Shown here: in pieces, positions 54,861 through 63,345 of the stretch | How the letters are laid out: each line of letters opens with the position of its first letter | Position numbering within the stretch: the stretch's first letter is position 1 | Source of the DNA: an uncultured Saprospiraceae bacterium | GTDB taxonomy: Bacteria > Bacteroidota > Bacteroidia > Chitinophagales > Saprospiraceae | Direction of reading: 5' to 3' | Assembly (NCBI GenBank): GCA_937921775.1 | Contig: CAKZUK010000083.1 | Coordinates: 1 to 64,000 of the forward strand | Length of the DNA: 64,000 nucleotides | Program-made: the position numbers and the translations under genes | Notes under the pieces: model-generated | What the model was told of the DNA's origin: nothing | Databases searched by the model: none | What the model saw: only the letters and a program-made list of their open reading frames with translations

Positions 54861-55919
54861 ATGAGAGACACTCACTCTAAAATAAATAGCCTCAAATCCT
54901 TCACTCCACCAGCTCACTGGCTTAAAATCAAAACCATTGATATGCATACTGGTGGTGAGCCTTTGCGCGTCATCGTTGATGGCTTCCCTATGTTAAGAGG
55001 AACCACAGTATTGGAACGAAGGAATGATATAAAAGTTCACCACGACCACCTCCGAAAAGCCCTTATGCACGAGCCACGCGGCCATGCAGATATGTATGGA
55101 TGCTTGCTTTTACCTCCAAATGACAATGAGGCGGACTTCGGAATCCTATTTTTACACAACGAAGGTTATAGTAGTATGTGTGGCCATGCGGTCATTGCCA
55201 TTACAAAATTGGCTGTGGAAATGACTTGGGTTGCAATTACGACTCCTGTGACCAAGGTCGTAATTGATGCTCCTTGCGGACGGATTAGCTCCTACGCCAA
55301 TATTGAGAATGGAAAAGTTACAAGCGTATATTTTCATGGCGTCCCTTCATTCGTAGTTGCACTTGATCAACAAATTGAAGTGGAAGGCCTTGGAACAGTA
55401 AGCTATGACCTTGCCTATGGTGGTGCTTTTTATGCTTACGTAAATTCCAATAATTTAAATCTACCACTGATTCCTCAAAATTACAATGCCTTCATTCAAA
55501 AAGGAATGGACATTAAGCGAGCAGTGATTGCACAAAGTGATTTGGTGCAACATCCCTTTGAATCAGACTTAAGTTTCCTTTACGGAACAATTTTTATTGG
55601 TAATCCTGTTTCTGATGGATTGGATAGCCGTAATATTTGCGTCTTTGCTAATGGAGAAGTGGATCGCAGTCCTACAGGTTCAGGCGTGGCAGGACGTATG
55701 GCTATCCACTATAAGCGGAAAGAAATTACTATCGGCGAAAAAATGAAAATTGAAAGTATTACCGGATCGGTGTTTGAAGGTGGAGTAGTGGAAGAAGTAA
55801 AATATGGAAACTTTGATGCAGTGATCCCAGAAGTTCGTGGCACTGCTTTTATTACCGGCCAACATGAATTTTTGATAGATCCAGATGATCCTTTTTCGGA
55901 GGGTTTTTTCTTGCGATAA
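54861..55919 (+). CDS. Proline racemase family protein, probable trans-3-hydroxy-L-proline dehydratase
   Basis: 352 residues. IDMHTGGEPLRV and SSMCGHA (Cys107) are family marks. At the second catalytic position DRSPTGSGVAGRMA has Thr272 where racemases and 4-hydroxyproline epimerases have Cys. In characterised relatives, Cys/Thr at this pair goes with dehydration of trans-3-hydroxy-L-proline to pyrroline-2-carboxylate, and the length equals the human enzyme of that type. No hydroxyproline catabolic genes are beside it. Cytosolic; ATG 54861. Confidence 0.87.
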   Translation: MRDTHSKINSLKSFTPPAHWLKIKTIDMHTGGEPLRVIVDGFPMLRGTTVLERRNDIKVHHDHLRKALMHEPRGHADMYGCLLLPPNDNEADFGILFLHNEGYSSMCGHAVIAITKLAVEMTWVAITTPVTKVVIDAPCGRISSYANIENGKVTSVYFHGVPSFVVALDQQIEVEGLGTVSYDLAYGGAFYAYVNSNNLNLPLIPQNYNAFIQKGMDIKRAVIAQSDLVQHPFESDLSFLYGTIFIGNPVSDGLDSRNICVFANGEVDRSPTGSGVAGRMAIHYKRKEITIGEKMKIESITGSVFEGGVVEEVKYGNFDAVIPEVRGTAFITGQHEFLIDPDDPFSEGFFLR

Positions 55920-55939
55920 ATTCTCACGTATTAAAGATC

Positions 55940-55985
55940 GGTAAGCACTTCACTAAGCGTTCCGGCGAAGTGCTTACCAATTTTT
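55940..55985. terminator. Terminator between convergent genes
   Basis: GGTAAGCACTTC (55940-55951) and GAAGTGCTTACC (55967-55978) pair exactly, then AATTTTT. It ends the proline racemase family gene and may also serve the amidohydrolase gene stopping at 55997. Confidence 0.8.
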
Positions 55986-55996
55986 AATTCCGTGAA

Positions 55997-57271
55997 TTAC
56001 TTACCATCATACTTTTTCTTAAACTTACGATATAAAGCCTTCTGCTTGTTGTCCAGATCAATCTCTCTACCACCAATAAAAGCTTGCGTCAATTTACAAG
56101 TTCGCATATCAAGTGCATCCCCTTCAGATATAAATAAAGTGGCATCCTTACCTTCTTCAAGTGACCCAACTGTTTTATCAATACCTAAAATCTTAGCAGT
56201 GTTCAGCGTAAGCGCAGTTATTGCAGCTTCGTAGTCTAAGCCATACCCAACAGCTTGTCCCGCCTGAAAAGCAAGGTTGCGTTGTTGCCAAGCACCATTC
56301 ATTCCAAAGGCGTAAAGAACACCAGCCTCAGTTAATCGTTGAGCAGTCTTGAAGGGTTCGTCTATATCAGAATCAGAACGAGAAGGTAAACTATGTGTAT
56401 CACCAAGAATTACGGAAACCTTATTGTCTTTCAATAAATCAGTAATCATCCAAGCATCCGATCCACCAACTATCACAAGGTTCAAACCAAAGTCTTTGAA
56501 AAATAAAATAGCCTCTGTTATTGATTTCACGTTGCCAGTATGTACATACAAAGTTTTACTTTTGTCAAACAAACCTTTCATCGCATCCATCTTTAAATTC
56601 GTTTTTGTTACCTTTTTGTTTTTAGCGTAAGCTTGTGCGGATTTGAAGTTGGTCTTGATCTCACTCACATCATCAGCATAATCTTTATTGGCTTCATTGT
56701 TCCACCAGTTGAAGGAACGTGGCCAGTTTAAATGAATACCTTCGTCCATTGAATAAGCCGCATCTTCCCAGTTCCATGCATCAAGTTGAACAACAGTCGA
56801 CTGCCCAGAAACACGACCGCCTTGTGGCACCACTTGCGCCATCAAAACTCCATTGCTACGAACGGTTGGGGTAATGTCAGAATCAGTATTGTAAGCAATA
56901 ATAGCTCGAAGGTTAGGATTGAACGAACCAACTTCACGCATATCATTAGTCGCTCTCACTGCTTCGATTTCTATCAAACCTAATGTCGTGTTTGGAGCAA
57001 TAAAACCAGGGTAAACGTGTTTACCTTTTCCATCAATTTGAGTTGGATATTTACTCGGATCTATTCGAACGGTATTCGCATCAGCTACCAAAATTAATTT
57101 ACCATTTTCAAAACCGATGGCTGAATTAGGAATGACTTTTCCATTACCAAGATGAGCCGTAGCTCCAATGATAAGTACCGCATCGCTTTGTACGATAGCG
57201 GGTGTTTGCTGCGCAAGGAGTCCAATTTGGAACAACAAACAAACGATTATTATAGATTGTATTTTTTTCAT
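55997..57271 (-). CDS. Exported amidohydrolase-family protein lacking the HxH metal motif
   Basis: 424 residues with a signal peptide ending near GLLAQ. The fold is that of imidazolonepropionase-like amidohydrolases (GKGKHVYPGFIAPNTTLGL; LTLNTAKILGIDKTVGSLEE with GKDATLFI). Active members read G-x-I-D-x-H-x-H where this has GFIAPNTTLG, so the first two metal histidines are absent. It lies 99 bases downstream of the large amidohydrolase gene and is probably in the same operon, which suggests a partner or structural role. Confidence 0.82.
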   Translation of the reverse strand: MKKIQSIIIVCLLFQIGLLAQQTPAIVQSDAVLIIGATAHLGNGKVIPNSAIGFENGKLILVADANTVRIDPSKYPTQIDGKGKHVYPGFIAPNTTLGLIEIEAVRATNDMREVGSFNPNLRAIIAYNTDSDITPTVRSNGVLMAQVVPQGGRVSGQSTVVQLDAWNWEDAAYSMDEGIHLNWPRSFNWWNNEANKDYADDVSEIKTNFKSAQAYAKNKKVTKTNLKMDAMKGLFDKSKTLYVHTGNVKSITEAILFFKDFGLNLVIVGGSDAWMITDLLKDNKVSVILGDTHSLPSRSDSDIDEPFKTAQRLTEAGVLYAFGMNGAWQQRNLAFQAGQAVGYGLDYEAAITALTLNTAKILGIDKTVGSLEEGKDATLFISEGDALDMRTCKLTQAFIGGREIDLDNKQKALYRKFKKKYDGK

Positions 57272-57323
57272 GTTTTCTTTTTTTAACTCATTAAGATCAG
57301 ATAATTAGAATTCCCATTCTTTA

Positions 57324-57370
57324 CGTTAGCGGGCCATTCCAACTTCGATTCCAATTCACATTCTAATTCC
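57324..57370 (-). repeat. Dispersed repeat fragments between the amidohydrolase genes
   Basis: On the minus strand this carries CCCGCTAACGTAAA (shared with 61200-61213). It also carries GGAATTAGAATGTGAATT (57353-57370), which matches 30936-30955 apart from the local duplication there. Confidence 0.5.
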
Positions 57371-60300
57371 TCAGTCCACCATTTCATCCTCATCAGAATC
57401 ACAATGATAATGATGCTTCTTTCCTCCACGCATCGGGCCAGTTTTACCGCCACCTTTTTTATGCGCAATCATCTTTTGAACCAAACGAGCTCGTTCCAAG
57501 GCAACTTCCTGTCGGAGTTGTAGATCAGTTTTTCTATCAAAAAATTTGACACCATCTATTAAAGTGATTTCTGCTTTTGCATAAACAGAAAGCGGATGGT
57601 GAGACCATAAAACGAGATCAGCATCCTTACCCGCTTTTAGAGAGCCAACTCGATCGTCAATGTGTAAAAGTTTGGCGGGGTTAAGTGTTACCATCTTCCA
57701 AGCTTCTTCTTCATTTACGTCACCATAGAGCACCGCCTTAGCAGCTTCTTGATTTAAACGGCGAGCCATTTCTGCATCATCTGAGTTAAGCGCGGTGATA
57801 ACACCTTGCTCGGTCATGATGGCAGCGTTGTAAGGAATAGCGTCAATTACTTCGTATTTGTAGGCCCACCAATCGGAGAAAGTAGAACCGCCAGCACCAT
57901 GCTGCTTCATTTTGTCAGCAACTTTGTAGCCTTCCAAAATGTGGGTGAATGTGTTAACTTTAAAGCCAAAAGCATCTGCTACGTGCATCAACATGTTGAT
58001 TTCTGATTGTACGTAAGAATGGCAAGTAATGAAGCGTTGGGAATTTAAAATTTCAACCAAAGCTTCCATGTCCAAATCTTTTCGGAAAGATGCACCACCT
58101 AATTTTTTCTTGGTTTCGTATTCACGAGCACGCGTAAAGGCATCTACATAAACTTGCTCTACACCCATTCTAGAATCGGGGAAACGGTTGTTTCTACTGT
58201 TACGTGATTTCTTTACATTCTCACCTAGTGCGAATTTGATAAAACCATCGGTGTTCTCAAACTTCATTTGCTCCGGTGCATAGCCCCAGCGTAATTTGAT
58301 TAAAGCCGATTGGCCACCAATCGGGTTACATGATCCGTGTAGCAACTGAGAAATGGTCACACCTCCGGAGAGTTGGCGATAGATATTGATGTCTTCTGAG
58401 TTTACAACATCTCCGATTCTAACTTCAGCGGTACTAGATTGAGTACATTCGTTGACACCACGAGAGATGGCAATATGAGAATGCTCGTCAATGATTCCAG
58501 AGGTGATGTGTTTTCCTGTAGCATCGATTTCAGTTGCTCCAGCGGCAGGCAAATTTTTACCAACTGATTTTATCTTTCCGTTTTGTACCAATACATCTGC
58601 TCCTTCAAGAATACCATCTTTTTCATTGGTCCATACTGTTGCATTTTTGAAAAGGTAAGTTTCTGGCTTTGGTTTTTCTGACCAACCATATGCCATGAAA
58701 GGATAAACTACTTTACCTAATTCAATTTTGTCTTCTTTCTTGTTTTTAGATGACTTGTCTTTTTCTGTTTTCTTTCCATCTCCAGTTTTATCAGCAGTAT
58801 CTTTTTTGTCATCGTCCTTATCTTCTTTTTTCTTTTCTGGGACAGGTCCCATGTACGTAGCAGACCAATCGACCCAGCTACCATCAGGATTAGTACCTCT
58901 ACCAGACCAGTTTTTTCCATCTGATGTACCCGAAAGGCTGATAACTTTTTTGTCCTCTTTTGAAGGAGGGAATGATAATGAAATGATACCATCATTGTAA
59001 GTGTGCTTTACTTTGTATTCAGTAGAATCATTTACAAAAATAACCATGCTCGACTTTCCGTCAGATTCTTTGACATTAAGTTTATAGTTGGTTTTTCCTG
59101 ATTTTAGATTGTACGTTCCAGTGAGTTCATCCTTGTCCAATTCTTTAAACATATGCGCTTTACCTCGAACCCAGTTTTGATGAATCTTAGTTTTTTTATC
59201 AAAGATTTTCCCGGAGGTAACGATGAAGTTGGCGAGTTTTCCTTTTTCAAGACTTCCTACTTGATCATAAACACCAGTTATTTTGGCAGGTGTATGTGTC
59301 AAAGCTTTCAATGCTGCTTCTTCAGACAAACCATTTTTAATTGCTTTACGCAAATTGCCCATAAAAGCGCTTTTCTTTTTGAGGCCATTGGTGGTGAGTG
59401 CGAAGCGAATGCCTGCCTTTTCAATACGAGCAGCGTTCGTTGGAGCCAACTCCCAATGTTTGAGTTCTGTGAGTGAGGCACGCAAAGCATCAAAGGGGTC
59501 TTCAACATCCATTGCTTCTGGGAAATTGAGTTCCACGATCAGGTCAGCGCCAGTTCCTTTTATTTCGTCGAGTCTACGATATTCATCACCAGTACTTTTG
59601 TAGATGAATTTGAGGCCAAATTCTTTTCCAACTTTAGCAACTCTCAAAATGTCAAGTCGGTCCCGCACTTCAAAAATTTGTGGTAAGCTTTGTACTTCAT
59701 TCCAAGAGGCAAGAGAAATATTGAATTCCTCTTTGTGGCCATATTTTTTGTACCATTCCCCGTCTATGTAGGTTTGTCGCAAGAGAGCGATACCTCCCAT
59801 TAGAGAGCCAGGATATGATTGAGTAGATGTTCCTTTGCTGAAAGAAAGGTGATGTGAAACTTTGTCCTTGAGGATGACCTGATGTGCTGGCTCATCACCC
59901 AAAGTTACAAAGGTAGAGGTACCTCGGGAGATACCATCTTTTTGATGTGCGAGTACGGCACCGAATCCCATTTTGAGCATTTCCTTCGCGTCCTTTTTGT
60001 TAGGATTGAATACTTCGTGTGCACGAAACTCAGGGCGCAATGCCTGATTCCAAATATAGGCGCCATCTTTATTGGTAACCATTTGTTGGATACCCCGTTC
60101 ACGATTTCGCTCCCCACGTTTCCTTTCGGGCAAACCGTAATCGCTATAAATGTCGATAAGGGATGGGTAGATGTGTTTTCCTTTGAGGTCGATGACTATA
60201 GCTTCAGCAGGTAGGTTTACTGAGGTGCCCACCGATTCGATTTTGCCATCTCGTATAAGGAGCGTGGCGTTTTCGACGGTTTCATTAAAGGATTTGTGTA

Positions 60301-60430
60301 TGGTCGCGTTGGTAAAGGCGTAAAGCCCATCGCGATCATCGTAGACCCCATTTCTGGGAAAAGTGATTTGTGCAAAACTACTTTGAGTGATAAATAGGAT
60401 TACAAATAGGAGTAAATGAATTTTTCTCAT
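57371..60430 (-). CDS. Exported double amidohydrolase: inactive-looking module fused to an active-looking module
   Basis: 1019 residues with a signal peptide (MRKIHLLLFVILF to SSFAQ). The N-terminal amidohydrolase module (about 25-425) reads HIYPSLIDIYSDYG and lacks HxH. A small beta domain follows (about 430-530), then a Lys/Asp/Glu linker (about 533-570). The C-terminal module (about 575-980) has GIIDEHSHIAIS with the metal histidines, further His in ITCHSYVQSE and TFTHILEG, and Asp in ALNSDDAEMA. The tail is His/Asp-rich (GGKKHHYHCDSDEDE). Substrate unknown; a periplasmic hydrolase is likely. Confidence 0.85.
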   Translation of the reverse strand: MRKIHLLLFVILFITQSSFAQITFPRNGVYDDRDGLYAFTNATIHKSFNETVENATLLIRDGKIESVGTSVNLPAEAIVIDLKGKHIYPSLIDIYSDYGLPERKRGERNRERGIQQMVTNKDGAYIWNQALRPEFRAHEVFNPNKKDAKEMLKMGFGAVLAHQKDGISRGTSTFVTLGDEPAHQVILKDKVSHHLSFSKGTSTQSYPGSLMGGIALLRQTYIDGEWYKKYGHKEEFNISLASWNEVQSLPQIFEVRDRLDILRVAKVGKEFGLKFIYKSTGDEYRRLDEIKGTGADLIVELNFPEAMDVEDPFDALRASLTELKHWELAPTNAARIEKAGIRFALTTNGLKKKSAFMGNLRKAIKNGLSEEAALKALTHTPAKITGVYDQVGSLEKGKLANFIVTSGKIFDKKTKIHQNWVRGKAHMFKELDKDELTGTYNLKSGKTNYKLNVKESDGKSSMVIFVNDSTEYKVKHTYNDGIISLSFPPSKEDKKVISLSGTSDGKNWSGRGTNPDGSWVDWSATYMGPVPEKKKEDKDDDKKDTADKTGDGKKTEKDKSSKNKKEDKIELGKVVYPFMAYGWSEKPKPETYLFKNATVWTNEKDGILEGADVLVQNGKIKSVGKNLPAAGATEIDATGKHITSGIIDEHSHIAISRGVNECTQSSTAEVRIGDVVNSEDINIYRQLSGGVTISQLLHGSCNPIGGQSALIKLRWGYAPEQMKFENTDGFIKFALGENVKKSRNSRNNRFPDSRMGVEQVYVDAFTRAREYETKKKLGGASFRKDLDMEALVEILNSQRFITCHSYVQSEINMLMHVADAFGFKVNTFTHILEGYKVADKMKQHGAGGSTFSDWWAYKYEVIDAIPYNAAIMTEQGVITALNSDDAEMARRLNQEAAKAVLYGDVNEEEAWKMVTLNPAKLLHIDDRVGSLKAGKDADLVLWSHHPLSVYAKAEITLIDGVKFFDRKTDLQLRQEVALERARLVQKMIAHKKGGGKTGPMRGGKKHHYHCDSDEDEMVD

Positions 60431-60458
60431 GTTGAAATTTTTTTCTTTGCTTTAGACT

Positions 60459-60488
60459 CAAAGATAAAATTTCGGTAGACTAATTCAA
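60459..60488 (-). promoter_or_regulatory. Promoter of the amidohydrolase operon
   Basis: On the minus strand TTG (60486-60488), 19 bases, TATCTTTG (60459-60466). The predicted start is about 22 bases before ATG 60430. Confidence 0.65.
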
Positions 60489-60522
60489 TAAAGACTTATG
60501 GAAAAGAAATGTGTCAGACAGT

Positions 60523-61152
60523 TTACCCCTGCACATAAACCACATACTTCTCCCCAAAATACTCCTCTTCAAAATAATCAGATAAGGGATAATATTCACT
60601 AAATTCCCCTTTAGGAAGGCTAGCCAACTCCTTTTTGATATCCCCTCCTTTGAGGCAAATGAGCCCATTAGGGTAGAGGTGCGTATGGGTTTCTTTGTAG
60701 AATTTTTGGCTCCACATGAAAAGTTGGTCAACTGCGGCTACGGCTCGGCTGACTACAAAATCGAATTTACGCTTTTTGAATTCTTCAGCACGCATTTGGA
60801 GCGCTTCGACATTATCGAGGCCAAGTTGCTCAATGACGTCTTTTACAACTTTTATCTTCTTGCCGGTGCCATCAATCAAGGTGAATTTTGTTTCTGGAAA
60901 TAATATGGCAAGAGGAATTCCGGGAAAACCGCCACCTGTACCAAGGTCTAATACCTCCGCTCCGGGTCTAAGGCTGACGAATTTGGCAATAGCCAGACCG
61001 TGGAGCACATGACGTTCGTATAGTTTGTCGACATCCTTTCGAGAAATCACATTGATTTTTTGGTTCCAATCGGAATAGAGCGGTCCTAGCTTTTCGAATT
61101 GTTCGATTTGCTTTGGAGATAGATTGGGGAAGTATTTTTTTATGATTTCCAT
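60523..61152 (-). CDS. rsmG: 16S rRNA (guanine527-N7)-methyltransferase RsmG
   Basis: 209 residues, the normal length. It methylates G527 of 16S rRNA using S-adenosylmethionine. The SAM site LDLGTGGGFPGIPLA is complete, with FTLIDGTGKKIKVV and FDFVVSRAVAA. ATG 61152. The stop is followed by a 92-base gap to the amidohydrolase gene, which has its own promoter. A consensus promoter lies at 61299-61328. Confidence 0.95.
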   Translation of the reverse strand: MEIIKKYFPNLSPKQIEQFEKLGPLYSDWNQKINVISRKDVDKLYERHVLHGLAIAKFVSLRPGAEVLDLGTGGGFPGIPLAILFPETKFTLIDGTGKKIKVVKDVIEQLGLDNVEALQMRAEEFKKRKFDFVVSRAVAAVDQLFMWSQKFYKETHTHLYPNGLICLKGGDIKKELASLPKGEFSEYYPLSDYFEEEYFGEKYVVYVQG

Positions 61153-61170
61153 AGATATTGGTTGAGAGTT

Positions 61171-61213
61171 GGAAGGCTGAAGACCTAAGTCGGAAGTTTC
61201 CCGCTAACGTAAA
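61171..61213. repeat. Dispersed repeat copy upstream of rsmG
   Basis: GAAGGCTGAAGACC, then GGAAGTTTCCCGCTAACG and TAAA, resembles 49710-49748 in the order of blocks. It also contains the CCCGCTAACGTAAA string found inverted at 57320-57333. Confidence 0.5.
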
Positions 61214-61272
61214 ATTTCTTGATAGTAAATATTGTTAAATAAGTTTTGTGGTGGGGTAGACAGAATAAAAAA

Positions 61273-61333
61273 CGGCCTTGCCATTCACTCACCGGCGCCA
61301 AAGATAGGCATCAATAAGGGAACGGCAAAGCCG
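61273..61333 (-). terminator. Sigma-gene terminator overlapping the rsmG promoter
   Basis: CGGCCTTGCC (61273-61282) and GGCAAAGCCG (61324-61333) pair with one mismatch, and an A-run at 61267-61272 gives a U-tract on the minus strand. Within it, TTG (61326-61328), 19 bases and TATCTTTG (61299-61306) form a consensus promoter toward rsmG. One site may thus end one transcript and start the next. Confidence 0.5.
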
Positions 61334-61390
61334 AAAGTTTTTCAGTGTTCTTAGTGTAGTGTGTGAGCTGCCGAAGCGAAGTGTAAATAA

Positions 61391-62236
61391 TTACCCCGCT
61401 ACTTTAGCTTTTGTTTCTTTTGCCTTTACCTTTTTTACTTTAGGTATAGGTTTTAGGTTTCTCTTTCTAGAGCTTTTTCTTGGAGGATCGATGTAAGCAG
61501 AGGCGCCTGGTTGCTGTAGAATGTTGTAAAGAATTTCTTTAGCACGGAACAGTTGTGCTTTTACAGTACCAAGAGGAATGCTTAATTCCGTAGCTATTTC
61601 TTCGTAGCTAAGTTCTTCGAAAAAACGAAGTTCAATCATCAAACGGTACTTCAGGTTTAGTTGATTAAGTACTGTTCGCATTAGCTTGAGGCGTTGCTCG
61701 CGGATAAAACGTTCTTCCGGGTCAAGTGCAGTTGAGCGGATGTTGGTTGAATAGTCGTGTTCGCTATTTGGCTCAATCGGATCGTCGATAGAAAGCATTT
61801 TCAAACGCTTCTTACGGATGTGGTCTATGCAATTGTTGATGGCGATTTTGAATAACCAGGTAGAGAAAGCATAACGAGGCGCATAAGAATGCAACTTGTT
61901 GAAAGCTTTACCGAAAGCCTCTAGTGTGAGGTCATCAGCATCTTCGCGGTTATTTACCATTTTCAGCATCATGTGGAAAATAGAATTGCGATAGCGTTCC
62001 ATGAGGACAGCATATGACTTTTGTCGGCCGCCAATAGCAGTCAAAACTAATTCATAGTCTTCCTGTGCACGTGGTGAAAGGTTAGAGGTGTTGATTTTCT
62101 CCTCTTCTGGTTTTTCTTCGACTGGCGCTGCAGTCTCAGTTGCTGTAGGCTCAGTTTTTTCAACTGGAGGGGCTGCAGCAGTAGCAACCGATTGCTCAGC
62201 TACGACTTGGGTGTTTGTGGTTTGTACTACTTCCAT
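61391..62236 (-). CDS. Sigma-70 family (ECF-type) sigma factor with low-complexity ends
   Basis: 281 residues, long for an ECF factor. Residues 1-55 are Ala/Glu/Pro/Thr-rich and disordered-looking. Region 2 follows (NREDADDLTLEAFGKAF; YAFSTWLFKIAINNCID). Region 4 (YEEIATELSIPLGTVKAQLF) is a complete helix-turn-helix. The last 25 residues are basic (KKVKAKETKAK). No anti-sigma gene adjoins it. Its ATG lies within the end of the glycosyltransferase gene, overlapping by 10 bases, so translation is coupled. Confidence 0.88.
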   Translation of the reverse strand: MEVVQTTNTQVVAEQSVATAAAPPVEKTEPTATETAAPVEEKPEEEKINTSNLSPRAQEDYELVLTAIGGRQKSYAVLMERYRNSIFHMMLKMVNNREDADDLTLEAFGKAFNKLHSYAPRYAFSTWLFKIAINNCIDHIRKKRLKMLSIDDPIEPNSEHDYSTNIRSTALDPEERFIREQRLKLMRTVLNQLNLKYRLMIELRFFEELSYEEIATELSIPLGTVKAQLFRAKEILYNILQQPGASAYIDPPRKSSRKRNLKPIPKVKKVKAKETKAKVAG

Positions 62237-63345
62237 TGTTTATGTTTTCGGAACAATAATTTGTGCGCGAAAGACAGATAGTAAAGCAGGAAAATAACAT
62301 CAAGGAAAGGAATGTACGGCAGCAGGGACTGTTCGTCTAACCTTTTTAGGATGCGATTCATCATGATCATCACTATCGTCAGCCTCAACACATATAATAA
62401 AATAACAAATATCATGCTAGTTTTACATGCAAAGAATAAGACGAAGCCTCCAGTGTAGTGTAGTAGGTGACCAAGAGAAAGGAATCCTAATAGGATTTTA
62501 TGTTTCAATTTATAGTGTCTCCCAGTGGTCAAGTGTCGTGTTTTCTGGCGATAGTATTTTCGCCAGGTTTTTTCGGGGTTTGAATAGACAAAAGTTTTTT
62601 TGTCAAGACAAATAGTTGTGTTCTCTTTGCTGGCAACCGCGTTGATGAAAAGATCATCGTCGCCAGACATTAAATGTTGATGTGATTCAAAACCACCTGC
62701 TTTGTAGAATAGTGCTTTCTTATAAGCAAGGTTTCTACCCACTCCCATATAAGGATGTCCGGCAAGAGCAAAAGACAAATATTGCACGGCAGTGTAAACC
62801 GCTTCATATCTGATAAACATATTGAGAAAACCTTTTGATTTGAAATAAGGACCATAGCCCAAAACAATTTCAAAAGGACCTCGTATACGCAATTGCATTT
62901 CGGACAACCATTCGTTAGTGGCAGGTTGACAATCAGCATCCGTCATTAAAAGAACTTCATGTTTCGCTAGCTCTATTCCTCTTGCGAGGGCGAACTTTTT
63001 TCCGAGTTCGTGCGGCTTTTTCGAAACATAATCTGACCGCAAGTTACTATAATCTATATTAAATTTCAATAATATGTTATTGCTCATGTCAGTCGATCCA
63101 TCGTTTATGACATTAACCTCAAAGAAGCGGTAGGTTTGATTTAGAATACGGGGTAAATTTTTTTTTAAATTTTCTGCTTCATTGCGTGCGCAGATGATAA
63201 TTGACACCGGATTCGCTTGTTTTTTGGTATTTTCGGCTTCTATTTTATCTTTAAAAAAGGCGAGTTTTGAGAATAGGAATCCCCAGAAAAAAATCTGTGA
63301 GAGGGTGGCTAGGAAGTAGATGATGTATAGAAAATCGCAGATCAA
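62227..63345 (-). CDS. Family 2 glycosyltransferase, membrane-anchored
   Basis: 372 residues. One N-terminal membrane helix, a GT-A catalytic domain, then two or three C-terminal helices. VSIIICARNEAENL and VINDGSTD open the domain, TDADCQP carries the metal-binding D-x-D, SGDDDLFINA follows, and QKTRHLTTGRHY resembles the QxxRW motif of processive enzymes. No ATG exists before the conserved region: the frame starts after TAA 63358-63360, and TTG 63345 is the best start. The acceptor is unknown, probably a lipid or surface glycan. Coupled to the sigma-factor gene by a 10-base overlap. Confidence 0.88.
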   Translation of the reverse strand: MICDFLYIIYFLATLSQIFFWGFLFSKLAFFKDKIEAENTKKQANPVSIIICARNEAENLKKNLPRILNQTYRFFEVNVINDGSTDMSNNILLKFNIDYSNLRSDYVSKKPHELGKKFALARGIELAKHEVLLMTDADCQPATNEWLSEMQLRIRGPFEIVLGYGPYFKSKGFLNMFIRYEAVYTAVQYLSFALAGHPYMGVGRNLAYKKALFYKAGGFESHQHLMSGDDDLFINAVASKENTTICLDKKTFVYSNPEKTWRKYYRQKTRHLTTGRHYKLKHKILLGFLSLGHLLHYTGGFVLFFACKTSMIFVILLYVLRLTIVMIMMNRILKRLDEQSLLPYIPFLDVIFLLYYLSFAHKLLFRKHKQWK

